From assembly GCA_038210375.1 (NCBI GenBank), contig JBBQWT010000022.1, forward strand, positions 1-51,294: a stretch of 51,294 nucleotides of DNA, in the 5' to 3' direction. The position numbers were made by a program, and so were the translations under genes. Shown here piece by piece: positions 26,002 through 36,594 of this stretch (its first letter is position 1; each line of letters opens with the position of its first letter). Under the pieces are notes generated by a model that worked only from the letters and a program-made list of their open reading frames with translations, did not search any database and was not told where the DNA came from. Origin of the DNA: JBBQWT01 sp038210375 (GTDB lineage Bacteria > Acidobacteriota > Terriglobia > Terriglobales > Acidobacteriaceae).

Positions 26002-28259
26002 TTCACGATGGTCTTGGCCGCCGCCATGTTTTCGAAGCGGTCGAATACGCGCACCACCACCAGGTGTTCATGAAGGTTGCCCTCGGGGCTCGCGCCGTCG
26101 GGAGCGGGCTTCGGCGGCCGGGCGTCAAACTCGTAGCTCTCGCTGAGGGAATCAGACACCAGGCCCACCGGCTCCACGAATTGCCATTCCCCGGCGTCGA
26201 TTGAGTACTCGGCGCGTTTCAACGGCGAGAAACTGTCGCTGGCGTGAAAACTGACATGCAGGTGATCGCCCGCGTTGGCGGCGCTCAACCCGTCGATGCG
26301 CGGGGGCGTGTTGTCCACTTCAAATCGCGCGCTCTTTTTCTCTCCCGTCAAAGCGTCCTGGGGGGAGTGCGAAGGCGCGTCGGACGCTAGCACTCTTACG
26401 ACATAGCCGCCGTCGGGCAACAGGCTTGAATCCCAGGAATAGAACTTGTCGGAGATCTTGTCTTTGAGCAGCTTCCAGCGGGTCTCGCCATCGCCGCGGT
26501 AGTACACCGCATAGATCAGATCATCGTCGTTGTCATCATGCGCGCTCCAGCGCAGCGCCGTCGATTGGCGATCGCGTTGCGCCGGAAGCGGAATCGCAAT
26601 CCCCAAACCCGGCATGATCGGGGATGAGCTCCCGCCTACCATCACGGTCTCATTCATCGGCTTGATCACGGGAGTAAAACGCGCGCCGGCTTGCACCGTC
26701 ACATCCTCCACGACCGGGGCGACGTTGCGGGGCCGGTAGTATGCGGTAACACCTTCAATCCGCGCGGGAACGATTCCCGGGTGCAGGACGGCCTTCCATT
26801 GCAGAAATCTCGCCTGCGGCGCCGGGATAGGTTCGCCGGCTGCGACTTTCTTCCAAGGGCTCCAGTTGCGGTCGGGGTTCTCCACGTTGCCACTGCGCGC
26901 GTAGATTTCGAAGGCGCCGCGGCCGCGCGCTTCGAGCTTGCCCCATCGTGAAAACATGTGGGCGTCGAAGACGTCGCTTTCGAAAGTGCCTTCACTGGCG
27001 TCGCTTTCCTGCAGCTTGAAAATTTTCCCCTGGTTGCTGGTAGCAACAAACATCCCCGCCTTCGCCGCCGCGAATGCCGTGACCTGCGTGGCGCTGGCCT
27101 TGGCCAGATCGGTGAATGACCGGTCGCCATCGACCATGTATATCCGCCCCCGGTTTCCGGTGCCCACCAGCAGAGGGCTATGGCCCGCCATCAGGGCGTA
27201 AACCAGTTCATCCTTGCCGGTCCACAACAGCCTTGGGCTGCCGTCGGGCTCGATCCGGTAAACCTCGGAGCCGCTGCCCGCGGTGAACGGCGGCGCTGAA
27301 ACCGATCCGGTTGAGCCAGACATCACGGTCAGGCTTCCCAGGGGCATGGCGCTGGTTGCCCCGATACCGGCGGCGCCGTGCTTGTCTCCGACCCCGGCGG
27401 CGAAAATGGTGTTGCCGGAAATGTGCAGGGCCGTGATTTCTTTGCGGGGAGCACTGTACAGCACAAAACCTTCGCCGGATTTAGAGATGCGATAGATCAA
27501 CCCGCTGCCATCAGAGCCGGCGATCAGGTTGTCATGGCCGTCAACGGCGAGTACCCGAATGTGGGTTTCGTCGATCTTGAAAAACTTTGAAGACTCTCCG
27601 GCCCGGGTGATTTTGAAAATTTCTCCGTGATCGCCGGTGCCCGCGTAAAGGTTGTGCTGGCGGTCGAGAGCCAGCGCCCAGATGTACTTGGTTTTAGGGT
27701 CGAAGTAAACAGAGCTCGCATATGAAGAATCGACCGCGACGTTGATAGCGGGGGCAGTTGCAGCGTCCTTTTCCGCGCCAGACTTCTTCTCCGGCGCGGC
27801 AACCGGAGCAGGCGTAAGGGTGGCACGAGAAACGTCCTCCGCTTTCGCGTTCCCACGACGCTGGATTTTATAGATCTTGCCGTCGGGCGAAGTGGCGGCG
27901 TAGATCATGCCGTCGGAATCCACCACTACCGATTGCACCTGCAGTTCTTTGGCCTCGAAGACGATGCTGGCCTTGCCATCACGGGTGACGCGAAAAACTC
28001 GCGCCGGGGACCCAGTAGCGGCATACACGTTATCGTCGCCATCGGACGCGATGGACCAGATGTAGGTTGAAGGAGAGGCGAAGAGAATTTTGAGCTCGGG
28101 CGCCAGTTCCAGCGAACCGTCGTTGCCGATCGCCACGCCTTTGGCGGTGCCCTTCTCAAACTCTTCAAACTTCGATTGCTGCCAGGTGCTGGTGCCGTCG
28201 CCCAGCGCGAAAACGCTGGCCAGCGCCAGCAGGAAAACTAAAGCGGAGATTTTTTTCAT
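25998..28259 (-). CDS. Exported beta-propeller-like protein
   Basis: A 753-residue exported protein with a signal peptide (MKKISALVFLLALASVFALG). From about 40 to 430 it has repeated propeller blades, for example VYAATGSPARVFRVTRDG, MIYAATSPDGKIYKI and LYAGTGDHGEIFKITRAG. This 'yagtgd.g.iyrv' repeat is typical of NHL/WD40-like folds. The remainder (about 460-753) looks like beta-sandwich modules, with YYRGDGETRWKLLKDKI and RFEVDNTPPRIDGLSA. I cannot assign a substrate. It sits between the S55-peptidase-like gene (50 bases upstream) and the ICMT-like gene (overlapping). Confidence 0.8.
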   Translation of the reverse strand: MKKISALVFLLALASVFALGDGTSTWQQSKFEEFEKGTAKGVAIGNDGSLELAPELKILFASPSTYIWSIASDGDDNVYAATGSPARVFRVTRDGKASIVFEAKELQVQSVVVDSDGMIYAATSPDGKIYKIQRRGNAKAEDVSRATLTPAPVAAPEKKSGAEKDAATAPAINVAVDSSYASSVYFDPKTKYIWALALDRQHNLYAGTGDHGEIFKITRAGESSKFFKIDETHIRVLAVDGHDNLIAGSDGSGLIYRISKSGEGFVLYSAPRKEITALHISGNTIFAAGVGDKHGAAGIGATSAMPLGSLTVMSGSTGSVSAPPFTAGSGSEVYRIEPDGSPRLLWTGKDELVYALMAGHSPLLVGTGNRGRIYMVDGDRSFTDLAKASATQVTAFAAAKAGMFVATSNQGKIFKLQESDASEGTFESDVFDAHMFSRWGKLEARGRGAFEIYARSGNVENPDRNWSPWKKVAAGEPIPAPQARFLQWKAVLHPGIVPARIEGVTAYYRPRNVAPVVEDVTVQAGARFTPVIKPMNETVMVGGSSSPIMPGLGIAIPLPAQRDRQSTALRWSAHDDNDDDLIYAVYYRGDGETRWKLLKDKISDKFYSWDSSLLPDGGYVVRVLASDAPSHSPQDALTGEKKSARFEVDNTPPRIDGLSAANAGDHLHVSFHASDSFSPLKRAEYSIDAGEWQFVEPVGLVSDSLSESYEFDARPPKPAPDGASPEGNLHEHLVVVRVFDRFENMAAAKTIVK

Positions 28260-28309
28260 GAGGTGAGAATGAGGGATCTCAATTGGGGAAGGGGGCTAAG
28301 CCCCAAAGC

Positions 28310-30340
28310 CTACTTAATCAGCACCGTGACCACCTGCGACCCGGTCACCACAAAGTCCATCGCGCTGGATGATTCATCGAGCGCCGATTCGCCGCTTACC
28401 ACCATCTCCTGCGAGCCCAGCATTCCGTTCATTACGTTCATGACCGAAAGCGGTAGCGAGGGCATCACTTTATCTTCCACCATGGCCTGGGGATCATTTT
28501 GCAGCAATGAAACGTACAGCCGGTTGTTTACATGTTCCTTGTTGAGCTGGGCGATGGTAGAGCCTAGTTCCAGGCGGCGGTTCAGGCCGGCGCTTAACAT
28601 CCGGGTGCGATTCAAGGTCTCGCCGTCGCTGACCAGTATCTGCAAATTTCCGGGCCGGGCCGAGGCCGGAATGCGCACTGGGATCGATCGCACGATGCGC
28701 TCGCCGCGGTAAGGGCGCAGCACCGCTTCCACCACGATCTCCTCACCCGGTCGCGCCTCGGTAACGTCGGAACGCGCGCTCTCGAGCCGCGCGCTGCGCC
28801 GCTCCGGAATGGCCTGAAAATCGAGCTCAACCCCGTGAATATCTGGGGTCTGGTAAGGATTGCCATAAATGCGGCCGAAGCGGTCGCCCAGGTCCATGGC
28901 AATGGCAAAAGCGGTGGGCGCATTATCCGCCGGGGCGTACAGGTCGCGCATGGCGACGTCGGGATACCCCTGCACCCTGATTCGTCCCTGCAGTGCAAAG
29001 GTGGTGTCTTCGCCATACTGGTTCAGGCCCTGCAGCGCGCTGTACACCGTGGCCATGATGGCAACCGGCGTGAGCTTGGGGTTGTTCAGCACGTCGAAAT
29101 GAAATGTGCGGGTCTTGCCCTGCGGATCAACCAGTTTGTTCTGGACATCGAGCACCTTGGCGCGGCTGCCGGGTTCCGGGCCTGCGGCAGCCTGGGCTTG
29201 TCCCGGACCATGAATGCTGAGCGTAACTGGAATCATCTGAGCGTCGCGGCCGAATCGTCCCAGAATCCCGGTGTGGCGGTCCTGCACGAACGATCCTACG
29301 GTCGTCGTCGTGTTCACGATCTTGAACGCGTTGTACGGCGAGGCCAGCGTGGCCAGCACCCGCGCCTTGGTCATGGGCATGTCTACCATGCCGTACTGCA
29401 ATAACGGATGGCCGCACGCCAGCAGCCGGTTAGCGTCGGCGTAGGTGACGGTGCAAGTGGCGGCGATATTCATGTCGCCGCGCACCAGGATCGCGCTAAC
29501 CGCCGATCCGGGGACTATAGGTTCGGGTTGCGCATCCTCACTGGCCGCTCCCGCTCCCATCACCGGAACTATTCCAGCCGCCGCGAACTGCGGCGCGAAG
29601 CGCTTGATGGCCTCTTCGCTGAATCCATTGAAAGCCAGCGGAGCTTCGATGGGGGTCAGATACTGCGCGTATCCCTGGATGCTTCCCGCGCCCGGCGCGG
29701 CGCCCAGACCGCGTTCGCCGCTCAGAGAGGTTGGCGCCATGGTCCCGGGGGAAGCGCCGGAATTTCGCGCCGTGATCGTCGCAGCCGCAAGTTCGGGAAC
29801 GGTGTGATCGAATTCCTCAATCTCCATCATGTCGGCGATGGGCGTGATACCGGCGATGGGTTCCCTGGAGAACATTCCAATGCGGAATGACAGCGCGCCC
29901 GCAAGCTTGCCGTCGAGATAAACCGGGCTGCCGCTCATGCCCGCGACCACCCCGGTGTATTCAGCCTTGGCGCCATGCAGGCGCGCGAGGATGATGTCCC
30001 CTTTGGGCCCGGTCAGGTTCTTAAGCACGCCTAGTATCTCGACTTCCATGGCTTCCGGCTGCGTGCCTTCGAAGACCGTATAGGCCACGCCGCGCATGCC
30101 GGGGTGGATCTGGGAAACTGGAATGAATGTGGCCGGCGACAAATTGAAACCGGCGGCTGGCGCTGCAGCTCGTTGGGCAGTCGGCCGGACAGCCGGACCC
30201 TGGGCCCGGATCGCGGGTATCGCCACCAGCCAGCAAGCCGCCAGCAGCGCCAGTTTGAATCTCAGGGAGCGCGAGTTCATCGAATAGCGAGGACCAGCTG
30301 CGGCTGGGGGAAAAAGTTCAGGTTTCATGTTGCTTGGCAT
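28310..30340 (-). CDS. SpoIVB-type (S55) peptidase-domain exported protein
   Basis: A 676-residue protein. I use the ATG at 30340 because GAGG lies nine bases upstream; 30328 and 30280 are alternatives. The signal peptide is MNSRSLRFKLALLAACWLVA, starting a little inside. The SpoIVB/S55 peptidase region is clear: IHPGMRGVAYTVFEGTQPE, GDIILARLHGAKAEYTGVVA, then GMSGSPVYLDGKLAG with the catalytic Ser at about 137, followed by GITPIADMM. The C-terminal 350 residues are beta-rich and of unknown role. SpoIVB cleaves a sporulation regulator in Bacillus, but no sporulation is expected here, so a different envelope substrate is likely. It probably heads an operon with the beta-propeller and ICMT-like genes. 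Confidence 0.84.
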   Translation of the reverse strand: MPSNMKPELFPPAAAGPRYSMNSRSLRFKLALLAACWLVAIPAIRAQGPAVRPTAQRAAAPAAGFNLSPATFIPVSQIHPGMRGVAYTVFEGTQPEAMEVEILGVLKNLTGPKGDIILARLHGAKAEYTGVVAGMSGSPVYLDGKLAGALSFRIGMFSREPIAGITPIADMMEIEEFDHTVPELAAATITARNSGASPGTMAPTSLSGERGLGAAPGAGSIQGYAQYLTPIEAPLAFNGFSEEAIKRFAPQFAAAGIVPVMGAGAASEDAQPEPIVPGSAVSAILVRGDMNIAATCTVTYADANRLLACGHPLLQYGMVDMPMTKARVLATLASPYNAFKIVNTTTTVGSFVQDRHTGILGRFGRDAQMIPVTLSIHGPGQAQAAAGPEPGSRAKVLDVQNKLVDPQGKTRTFHFDVLNNPKLTPVAIMATVYSALQGLNQYGEDTTFALQGRIRVQGYPDVAMRDLYAPADNAPTAFAIAMDLGDRFGRIYGNPYQTPDIHGVELDFQAIPERRSARLESARSDVTEARPGEEIVVEAVLRPYRGERIVRSIPVRIPASARPGNLQILVSDGETLNRTRMLSAGLNRRLELGSTIAQLNKEHVNNRLYVSLLQNDPQAMVEDKVMPSLPLSVMNVMNGMLGSQEMVVSGESALDESSSAMDFVVTGSQVVTVLIK

Positions 30341-30465
30341 TTTCTCAAGCCTCTGTGGCCCTGGGGCCAACCCACTTGCTGATCCGGACGCGGGGAAACC
30401 CCGGAAAACAGCGGCGATTTCCCTTATACTAACATGCAGCAAGTTGAATAAAGACGGTGACCACC

Positions 30466-31653
30466 ATGCACTCATCATTGTTTTCCGCAGGAGCAAAATC
30501 AAAGCCCACGTTTTCTTCCGCACTCTTGATTCTGATCGCGCTGCTTTGCTTCGTGATCACTGGCGCGGCGCAAAATAAAACATCGCCGCCGTCGCCCTCC
30601 GGCCAGGGTTCGCAGCCCGCGCCTCCCGAGGCCGGCGGTCCACAGGGAGACATCGGGCCCATCGCCGTGCCCAAAAAGAAACCCGAGGAAGAGCGGCCCG
30701 CGCCCAAGCCTCCCAGGTTCAAGAACCCGGAGGGGATGCCGGATTTCTCCATCCGCAAAGACGTTAGCCTGGTCAACGTCGATGTCGGTGTGGTCACCAA
30801 GGAAGGGCAGTTCATTCCCGGACTCAAGCAGGGAAATTTTCGCGTTTTCGAAGACGGCGTTCCGCAGAAGGTGTTTTCGTTCAGCCAGACTGAAGCGCCG
30901 ATCACGGCGGTGCTGCTGCTGGAATTTGCCAGCACCAGCAATTACTTCATCAATGACATGTTGAACGGGGCCTACACTTTTGCCAGCTCGCTCAAGCCTA
31001 ACGACTGGGTGGCGGTGGTTTCCTACGACATGCGCAGCCAGATCCTGGTGGATTTTACCCAGGACAAGCGCACCATTCTGGGCGCGCTCAATACCCTGCG
31101 TATCCCCGGTTTCAGCGAAACCAACATGTTCGACGCGCTGTACGACACCCTTGACCGGGTAGACGGACTCGAAGGCCGCAAGTATGTGGTCTTGATCTCC
31201 AGCGGCCGCGATACCTTCAGCCGCATTACCTTCGACAAAATTCTGAGCAAGGTAAAAGCCACGCAGAATGTGACCATCTTCACCGTGGGCACGGGACAGA
31301 ATGTCCGGCTGCGAGCCGACGCTTCCATGGGCCCGCTGCAGCGCATGGATTACCTGCAGGCCGACAACCAGATGGCGACCTTCGCCAAGATGACGGGCGG
31401 GCGCTCGTTCTTCCCGCGCTTCGAAGGCGAGTTCTCCGAAATTTTCCGCGACATCGCCACCATCATCCGCAACCAATATTCAATCTCATACCAGCCCACC
31501 AATCCCAAGCAGGATGGCAGCTACCGCAAAATCAAGATCGAGCTGGTGGATGAAACCGGCAATCCGCTGAAGATCGCCAACGAAAAAGGCAAGCAGCTCA
31601 AGTACACGGTAGTGGCCCGCGAAGGGTATCGCGCCAAGCAGGTGGTGGAGTAA
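30466..31653 (+). CDS. VWFA-related acidobacterial exported protein
   Basis: A 395-residue exported protein of the acidobacterial 'VWFA-related' family. The ATG at 30466 has GGTGA five bases upstream; an in-frame GTG at 30457 is the alternative. The signal segment is LILIALLCFVITGAAQ, followed by a Pro-rich linker. The von Willebrand A fold covers about 115-370: VSLVNVDVGVVTKEG, FRVFEDGVPQKVFSF, then the MIDAS strand. That strand reads AVLLLEFASTSNY instead of the canonical D-x-S-x-S, so the metal site looks degenerate, though the later Thr (ETNMFDALYD) and Asp (SSGRDTF) remain. TATACT at 30425-30430 is a likely -10. It is divergent from the S55 gene. Confidence 0.88.
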   Translation: MHSSLFSAGAKSKPTFSSALLILIALLCFVITGAAQNKTSPPSPSGQGSQPAPPEAGGPQGDIGPIAVPKKKPEEERPAPKPPRFKNPEGMPDFSIRKDVSLVNVDVGVVTKEGQFIPGLKQGNFRVFEDGVPQKVFSFSQTEAPITAVLLLEFASTSNYFINDMLNGAYTFASSLKPNDWVAVVSYDMRSQILVDFTQDKRTILGALNTLRIPGFSETNMFDALYDTLDRVDGLEGRKYVVLISSGRDTFSRITFDKILSKVKATQNVTIFTVGTGQNVRLRADASMGPLQRMDYLQADNQMATFAKMTGGRSFFPRFEGEFSEIFRDIATIIRNQYSISYQPTNPKQDGSYRKIKIELVDETGNPLKIANEKGKQLKYTVVAREGYRAKQVVE

Positions 31654-31790
31654 GCAGCAAACGTCGTGCCTGAACAGCCGGCGACGATGATTTTGCTTTT
31701 CGCTCTTTCGAGCCTCTTGCTCTGCGACGTTCCCGAAACTCTCAAGATGTTCCATTAGAGAACTAAGCTTGCGAACTTACCTTATGGACC

Positions 31791-31840
31791 TGTCATTCTG
31801 ACGATCCCCCGTTTCATCGGGGCGAGGAAGAACCGCCACT
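31791..31840 (+). repeat. Dispersed hairpin repeat, copy C
   Basis: TGTCATTCTGACGATCCCCC, then GTTTCATCGGGGCGAGGAAG and AACC. The hairpin is CCCCG-TTTCAT-CGGGG. It lies in the gap between the convergent VWFA and S1/P1 nuclease genes, about 140 bases after the VWFA stop. A separate CGCTC-TTC-GAGCG stem follows near 31850. Confidence 0.72.
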
Positions 31841-31892
31841 CCGCGACCGCTCTTCGAGCGACCACTTTTTTGTCCAACAATCAAACAACGAT

Positions 31893-32879
31893 TTACTGCG
31901 AAACATTCCTGGCGCCCGTTCCCAGCGTATGGTTCAGTAACGCCGCCAGCCTCAGCCCCGCTTTTTCCAGTTGCTCCGCGATCACCACTTCGGCTTTGGC
32001 CTCGTAGGGTTTCTTGATTTCCTCGTGCAGCTCCAGTCGCCGGGCGGAAACGTGGTTGTTGGCTTCGCAGTCGGCCATATCCCGCACATCCTCGACCGGC
32101 GGCCTCAGGGGAAGAGTGCCGTACGCAACCTTTTTCGCCAGTCCCTGGCCTTCCCAAACCCATTGCACCGGGGCGCCTTTGGCCCACTTCTTCGCTCGTT
32201 TGGCGTTGCTCGAATCCAGATACTCCGCAAATTCCTTGAGAGTTCCTGGCTTGTTCTCCAGCATGGAGCGGATGATCAGGGTGTCCCATGCGGAATGCAG
32301 ATTGGGTGAATAGTTGCCGGTAAACACGCCCTTGGAATTTGAGCGGCGGGGCTCGCGGCCCAGGTAAGTGATGGGCACGCAGTTTCCGCCGCGATCGCCA
32401 TCATCGGAATCATGCAGCGGCTGGTGTGCGTCTCCCACCAAATGAATCAGAAAGCGGAGTGCGTCGGCACGATGCGCGGGATCCTGGTCCTGCCGCAAAG
32501 TGCGGGTGAACATGTCGACCGCGGTCAATAAACATCCCTTGGGACAGGCTCTCGCCACGGGATATGACCCCTTTTTAGCTTGCAGCGGCAGGTCGATGAA
32601 GTGATAGGGAAAGGTGACGGGCTGGGCGTCGCGGATATCGTCCGCCCAGGTGGAAGCGTCCACCATGGGTTCGGCACTGGGCCCGCAAAAGCGTTTCAAT
32701 TCGGGATCGATGACGTTCTGCCGCAGCAGGTCATCGACCTGGCGGGCAACGTCGGGGGTGAGATGCGCCATGGCAATCAACGCCACGATCCGGTGTCCCT
32801 CGCAACCCCAGGCTGCAGCCCGCGAGTGCAGCCCCACCAACAGGATTGCTACACACATGCAAAACTTAATCAGGCGCAT
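31893..32879 (-). CDS. S1/P1-family nuclease
   Basis: A 328-residue secreted zinc-dependent single-strand nuclease or phosphodiesterase of the S1/P1 family. The start at 32879 has GGGGG upstream and gives a signal peptide ending AAA, so the mature protein starts at Trp24 (WGCEGH). That N-terminal Trp and His29 are zinc ligands in the family. The other ligands are visible: STWADDIRD (Asp), PYHFIDLP (His93), FLIHLVGDAHQPLHDSDD (two His and one Asp) and NLHSAWDTL (His, Asp). It acts outside the cytoplasm, probably for nucleic-acid scavenging. It is divergent from htpX. Confidence 0.92.
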   Translation of the reverse strand: MRLIKFCMCVAILLVGLHSRAAAWGCEGHRIVALIAMAHLTPDVARQVDDLLRQNVIDPELKRFCGPSAEPMVDASTWADDIRDAQPVTFPYHFIDLPLQAKKGSYPVARACPKGCLLTAVDMFTRTLRQDQDPAHRADALRFLIHLVGDAHQPLHDSDDGDRGGNCVPITYLGREPRRSNSKGVFTGNYSPNLHSAWDTLIIRSMLENKPGTLKEFAEYLDSSNAKRAKKWAKGAPVQWVWEGQGLAKKVAYGTLPLRPPVEDVRDMADCEANNHVSARRLELHEEIKKPYEAKAEVVIAEQLEKAGLRLAALLNHTLGTGARNVSQ

Positions 32880-33001
32880 CGTTAACCCCCGCGCCATTGT
32901 GCCGTCCGGAATGGCGCAAAAGCAAATTGCCGGATGGATTGTGGTGTCCTTGATCCCAGCGCCTAGCGCACCGATTCTCGTTCAGTGTGCATCTATAAAG
33001 T

Positions 33002-33871
33002 ATGAACAACACTTTGAAAACGGCGTTTCTGCTGACCGCGCTCACCCTGTTCATGGTGCTCATCGGCCAGCGCCTGGGCGGCACGAACGGCATGGTCATG
33101 GCGTTTGTGATCGCGGCGGTCATGAATTTTGTTTCCTATTTTTTCTCCGACAAGATCGCGCTGTCGATGTATCGCGCTCAACCCACGACCCGTGAGCAAT
33201 TGCCCCGGGTTTACAGCGTGGTTGAGCGCCTGACCCAGAAGCTGGGCATGCCCATGCCCAGGATTTTCGTGATTCCCGACGATTCCCCCAACGCATTCGC
33301 CACCGGACGGAACCCCGCGCATGCTTCGGTGGCTGTGACTCAGGGCATTCTGACCCTGCTGGATGATGAAGAACTTGAAGGAGTACTGGCGCATGAACTC
33401 GGTCACGTGCGCAACCGTGACATTCTCACCAGCTCGATAGCCGCCACCCTGGCCGGCGCCATCACCGTGATCGCACGCACCGCGATGTTTTTTGGCGGAA
33501 GCGGGCGCGATCGCGACCGCGGCGGGGGAGGGTTGGGCGCACTGGTCATGCTGATCGTCGCTCCGGTCGCCGCAACCTTGATTCAACTTGCAGTGTCACG
33601 CTCGCGAGAGTATGAAGCCGACGCCACCGGGGCGAAGTTCACCGGCAATCCGTATGCGCTGGCGCGGGCCCTGGAAAAACTTGACGCCTATTCGCGCCGG
33701 CTGCCCCTGCAGGCTTCCCCTTCCACTGCGCACCTGTTTATCGTGGCGCCGATGCTGGGGCGTGGCGTGGGATCCATGGTGGGCAACTTATTTTCGACGC
33801 ATCCGCCCATCGCCGAACGCATCGCCCGCCTCACCGGACAATCCGCCGACTTCACCCTCGGACCAAAATAA
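33002..33871 (+). CDS. htpX: Protease HtpX homolog
   Basis: A 289-residue membrane zinc metalloprotease of family M48 that degrades misfolded membrane proteins. The N-terminal helices are at about 7-20 and 30-48. HELGH (131-135) is the zinc-binding HExxH, and SREYEADATGAKF supplies the third ligand. Two further helices are at about 143-155 and 178-195. The length is typical. The start at 33002 is the first ATG. MoxR follows 80 bases later on the same strand, with its own -10-like TACAAT at 33922-33927. Confidence 0.94.
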   Translation: MNNTLKTAFLLTALTLFMVLIGQRLGGTNGMVMAFVIAAVMNFVSYFFSDKIALSMYRAQPTTREQLPRVYSVVERLTQKLGMPMPRIFVIPDDSPNAFATGRNPAHASVAVTQGILTLLDDEELEGVLAHELGHVRNRDILTSSIAATLAGAITVIARTAMFFGGSGRDRDRGGGGLGALVMLIVAPVAATLIQLAVSRSREYEADATGAKFTGNPYALARALEKLDAYSRRLPLQASPSTAHLFIVAPMLGRGVGSMVGNLFSTHPPIAERIARLTGQSADFTLGPK

Positions 33872-33951
33872 CCGCACGCGGCCCTGTACCTCCGGGTCCG
33901 GGACCGCGAAGTGCGCGGTAGTACAATCCATTTTGTAATCACCAACATTGC

Positions 33952-34911
<960 letters not shown>

Positions 34912-34915
34912 CTCA

Positions 34916-35407
34916 ATGATCTCAACCCTGCGGTTCATCATGGTCTTGAGCCTGGTGGTGTGGGTGGGCGGCATCATCTTCTTTTCTTTCGTGCTGGCGC
35001 CCACGTTGTTTTCCACCCTGGGCGGCGTGGAAAATGGACGGCACCTGGCGGGCTCAGTGGTCAACCGCTCCCTCGGCGCGCTGCATTTCATCGGTATTGC
35101 CTGCGGCCTGATATTCCTGACCTGCCTGTTTCTTTATTCCAACGCCATCAACGGATCAATGAGGGCGGCGGCCACGCAATCGATCCTGATCTTCATCATG
35201 CTGGCGGTGACGGCCTTTTCGCAATTCGCGATCGCCCCCCGCATGGCGGCGCTGCGCAATCAAATGGGGGCCATCGACAATATCGCCGCCACCGATGCCA
35301 GGCGGGTGGAATTCGACCGCTGGCACCGCTGGTCAACCTCCGCCGAAGCCGGGGTCTTGATCTCGGGGCTGGTGCTGCTGTTCCTGGTGTCGAAGGAAGT
35401 CCGGTAG
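34916..35407 (+). CDS. DUF4149-like membrane protein
   Basis: A 163-residue membrane protein with four predicted helices: VVWVGGIIFFSFVLAPTLF near the N-terminus, LHFIGIACGLIFLTCLFLYS, ILIFIMLAVTAFSQFAIAP, and a final helix near 145-160. The F-x-x-x-L-A-P-T motif and central RMAALR loop fit the DUF4149 family, whose function is unknown. It starts four bases after the MoxR stop, so it is very likely co-transcribed. It converges with the exported LolA-like gene. Confidence 0.82.
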   Translation: MISTLRFIMVLSLVVWVGGIIFFSFVLAPTLFSTLGGVENGRHLAGSVVNRSLGALHFIGIACGLIFLTCLFLYSNAINGSMRAAATQSILIFIMLAVTAFSQFAIAPRMAALRNQMGAIDNIAATDARRVEFDRWHRWSTSAEAGVLISGLVLLFLVSKEVR

Positions 35408-35543
35408 ATTATCCGGCTTGGCGGGTTGGTTCCTGACCTGCTGGGCACCCGCCGCCCATCACAGGCAAGCAATGGCGGGGAGTGGGACGATTGCCGCTTT
35501 CTCCGGGCGGGAAATTTCTGCAAATAATCAGCTCGACCCCCAA

Positions 35544-36407
35544 TTACTTAGGGGGTTCGCTGGGCGCGGGCTTGTCCTGCGGCTTGCCTTTCACTTCCTT
35601 GCCTTCGTAGGTTGTCTTCTGACCCACAATTTCGGTTCCGAAGTGCTGGTAGTCGAAATATTTAATGATGATGCGGATGCGCACGTCCCCGGAGCTGAAA
35701 TGCAGTGTATCGTCAGCGCGGGTGTAGGTGGGGAACCAGTACTTGCCGTCTACCTGCTCGCGATAGGTGGTGAAGGTGGGAAACAGGTTCTCATCGCCGC
35801 CCTTGCCTTTCTTGGTGGGGCGAATGTCGGGAACGGTCTTGCCGGTGGTTTTAACGATCTGAAAATCGCGGTTGTCCACCCATATACGGCCGTCAAAATA
35901 GCGCTTTCCCTTTTGGATGGTTTTCGGAGCGACGTCAAATAGGTAGGTGTCGAGCTCGTCGACTTTCTGCTGGCCGGCATAGGTGACGTTGTATTCGGAG
36001 ATCTCATCGCTGGTCAGAACGAAGGGCAGACGATTCTGGATGTCATCGAAATCCTCGCGGGTCATGCTGATGTGTTTGAGCGTGGGCTGCGGGGCGAAGA
36101 CCACGTTTTCAATGCGCTTGTTCTTGTCGTCAAAGAGAATATCGACGGTCTGCTGGTATTCGCCGTCCGGGGTGTCGCCTTCGAGGGTCTGGATTTTTAC
36201 GGTCTGCCGGTAAATGTAGTTTTCCAAGGCTCTTTTGAACTGTTTTTCCTTGGCAGCAAAGCGGTTGATGATCTCCTGCGAGGTGATCCCCGCGGGCTGC
36301 GCGGTATTAATCGGAGAATCTCCCTCCTGCGCATAGCTGCTCGCGGGGGTAATAAAGAGAAGGCCAAGCAGCGCGCTGAACAGGGCTGTACGGGAATAAT
36401 TTTTCAT
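35544..36407 (-). CDS. Exported LolA/outer-membrane lipoprotein-sorting-like protein
   Basis: A 287-residue exported protein. I place the start at 36407 because MKNYSRTALFSALLGLLFITP is a signal peptide; a longer frame to 36449 exists. The mature protein resembles the outer-membrane lipoprotein-sorting (LolA-like) beta fold: residues of about 50-250 include YRQTVKIQTLEGDTPDGEYQ, YFDGRIWVDNRDFQIVKTTG, VDGKYWFPTYTRADDTLHFS and VRIRIIIKYFDYQHFG. The C-terminus is a short Pro/Lys-rich tail. This is a fold-level guess; the cargo is unknown. It is divergent from the histidine kinase. Confidence 0.68.
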   Translation of the reverse strand: MKNYSRTALFSALLGLLFITPASSYAQEGDSPINTAQPAGITSQEIINRFAAKEKQFKRALENYIYRQTVKIQTLEGDTPDGEYQQTVDILFDDKNKRIENVVFAPQPTLKHISMTREDFDDIQNRLPFVLTSDEISEYNVTYAGQQKVDELDTYLFDVAPKTIQKGKRYFDGRIWVDNRDFQIVKTTGKTVPDIRPTKKGKGGDENLFPTFTTYREQVDGKYWFPTYTRADDTLHFSSGDVRIRIIIKYFDYQHFGTEIVGQKTTYEGKEVKGKPQDKPAPSEPPK

Positions 36408-36550
36408 AGAATGCCGGTCTCCAGACCAGGGAAATGTCACTAAACCCATCCATACTTAGATGTTCCAGGGGGCCGCTGGACGCTGTATTTTTTCCCCAGA
36501 CAGGCGGCGGAGGGGAATCGGTCCGAAGACCCCCGCTAGGCCTTTGGTGT

Positions 36551-36578
36551 TTGTTAAAACTGCGGCGGGGGCTACAAT
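36551..36578 (+). promoter_or_regulatory. Candidate promoter of the histidine kinase
   Basis: TTGTTA (36551-36556), a 16-base spacer and TACAAT (36573-36578) lie 16 bases before the ATG at 36595. This supports that start over the longer frame beginning at 36460, which would put the promoter inside the gene. Confidence 0.5.
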
Positions 36579-36594
36579 CCGGTCAACCTTCCCT

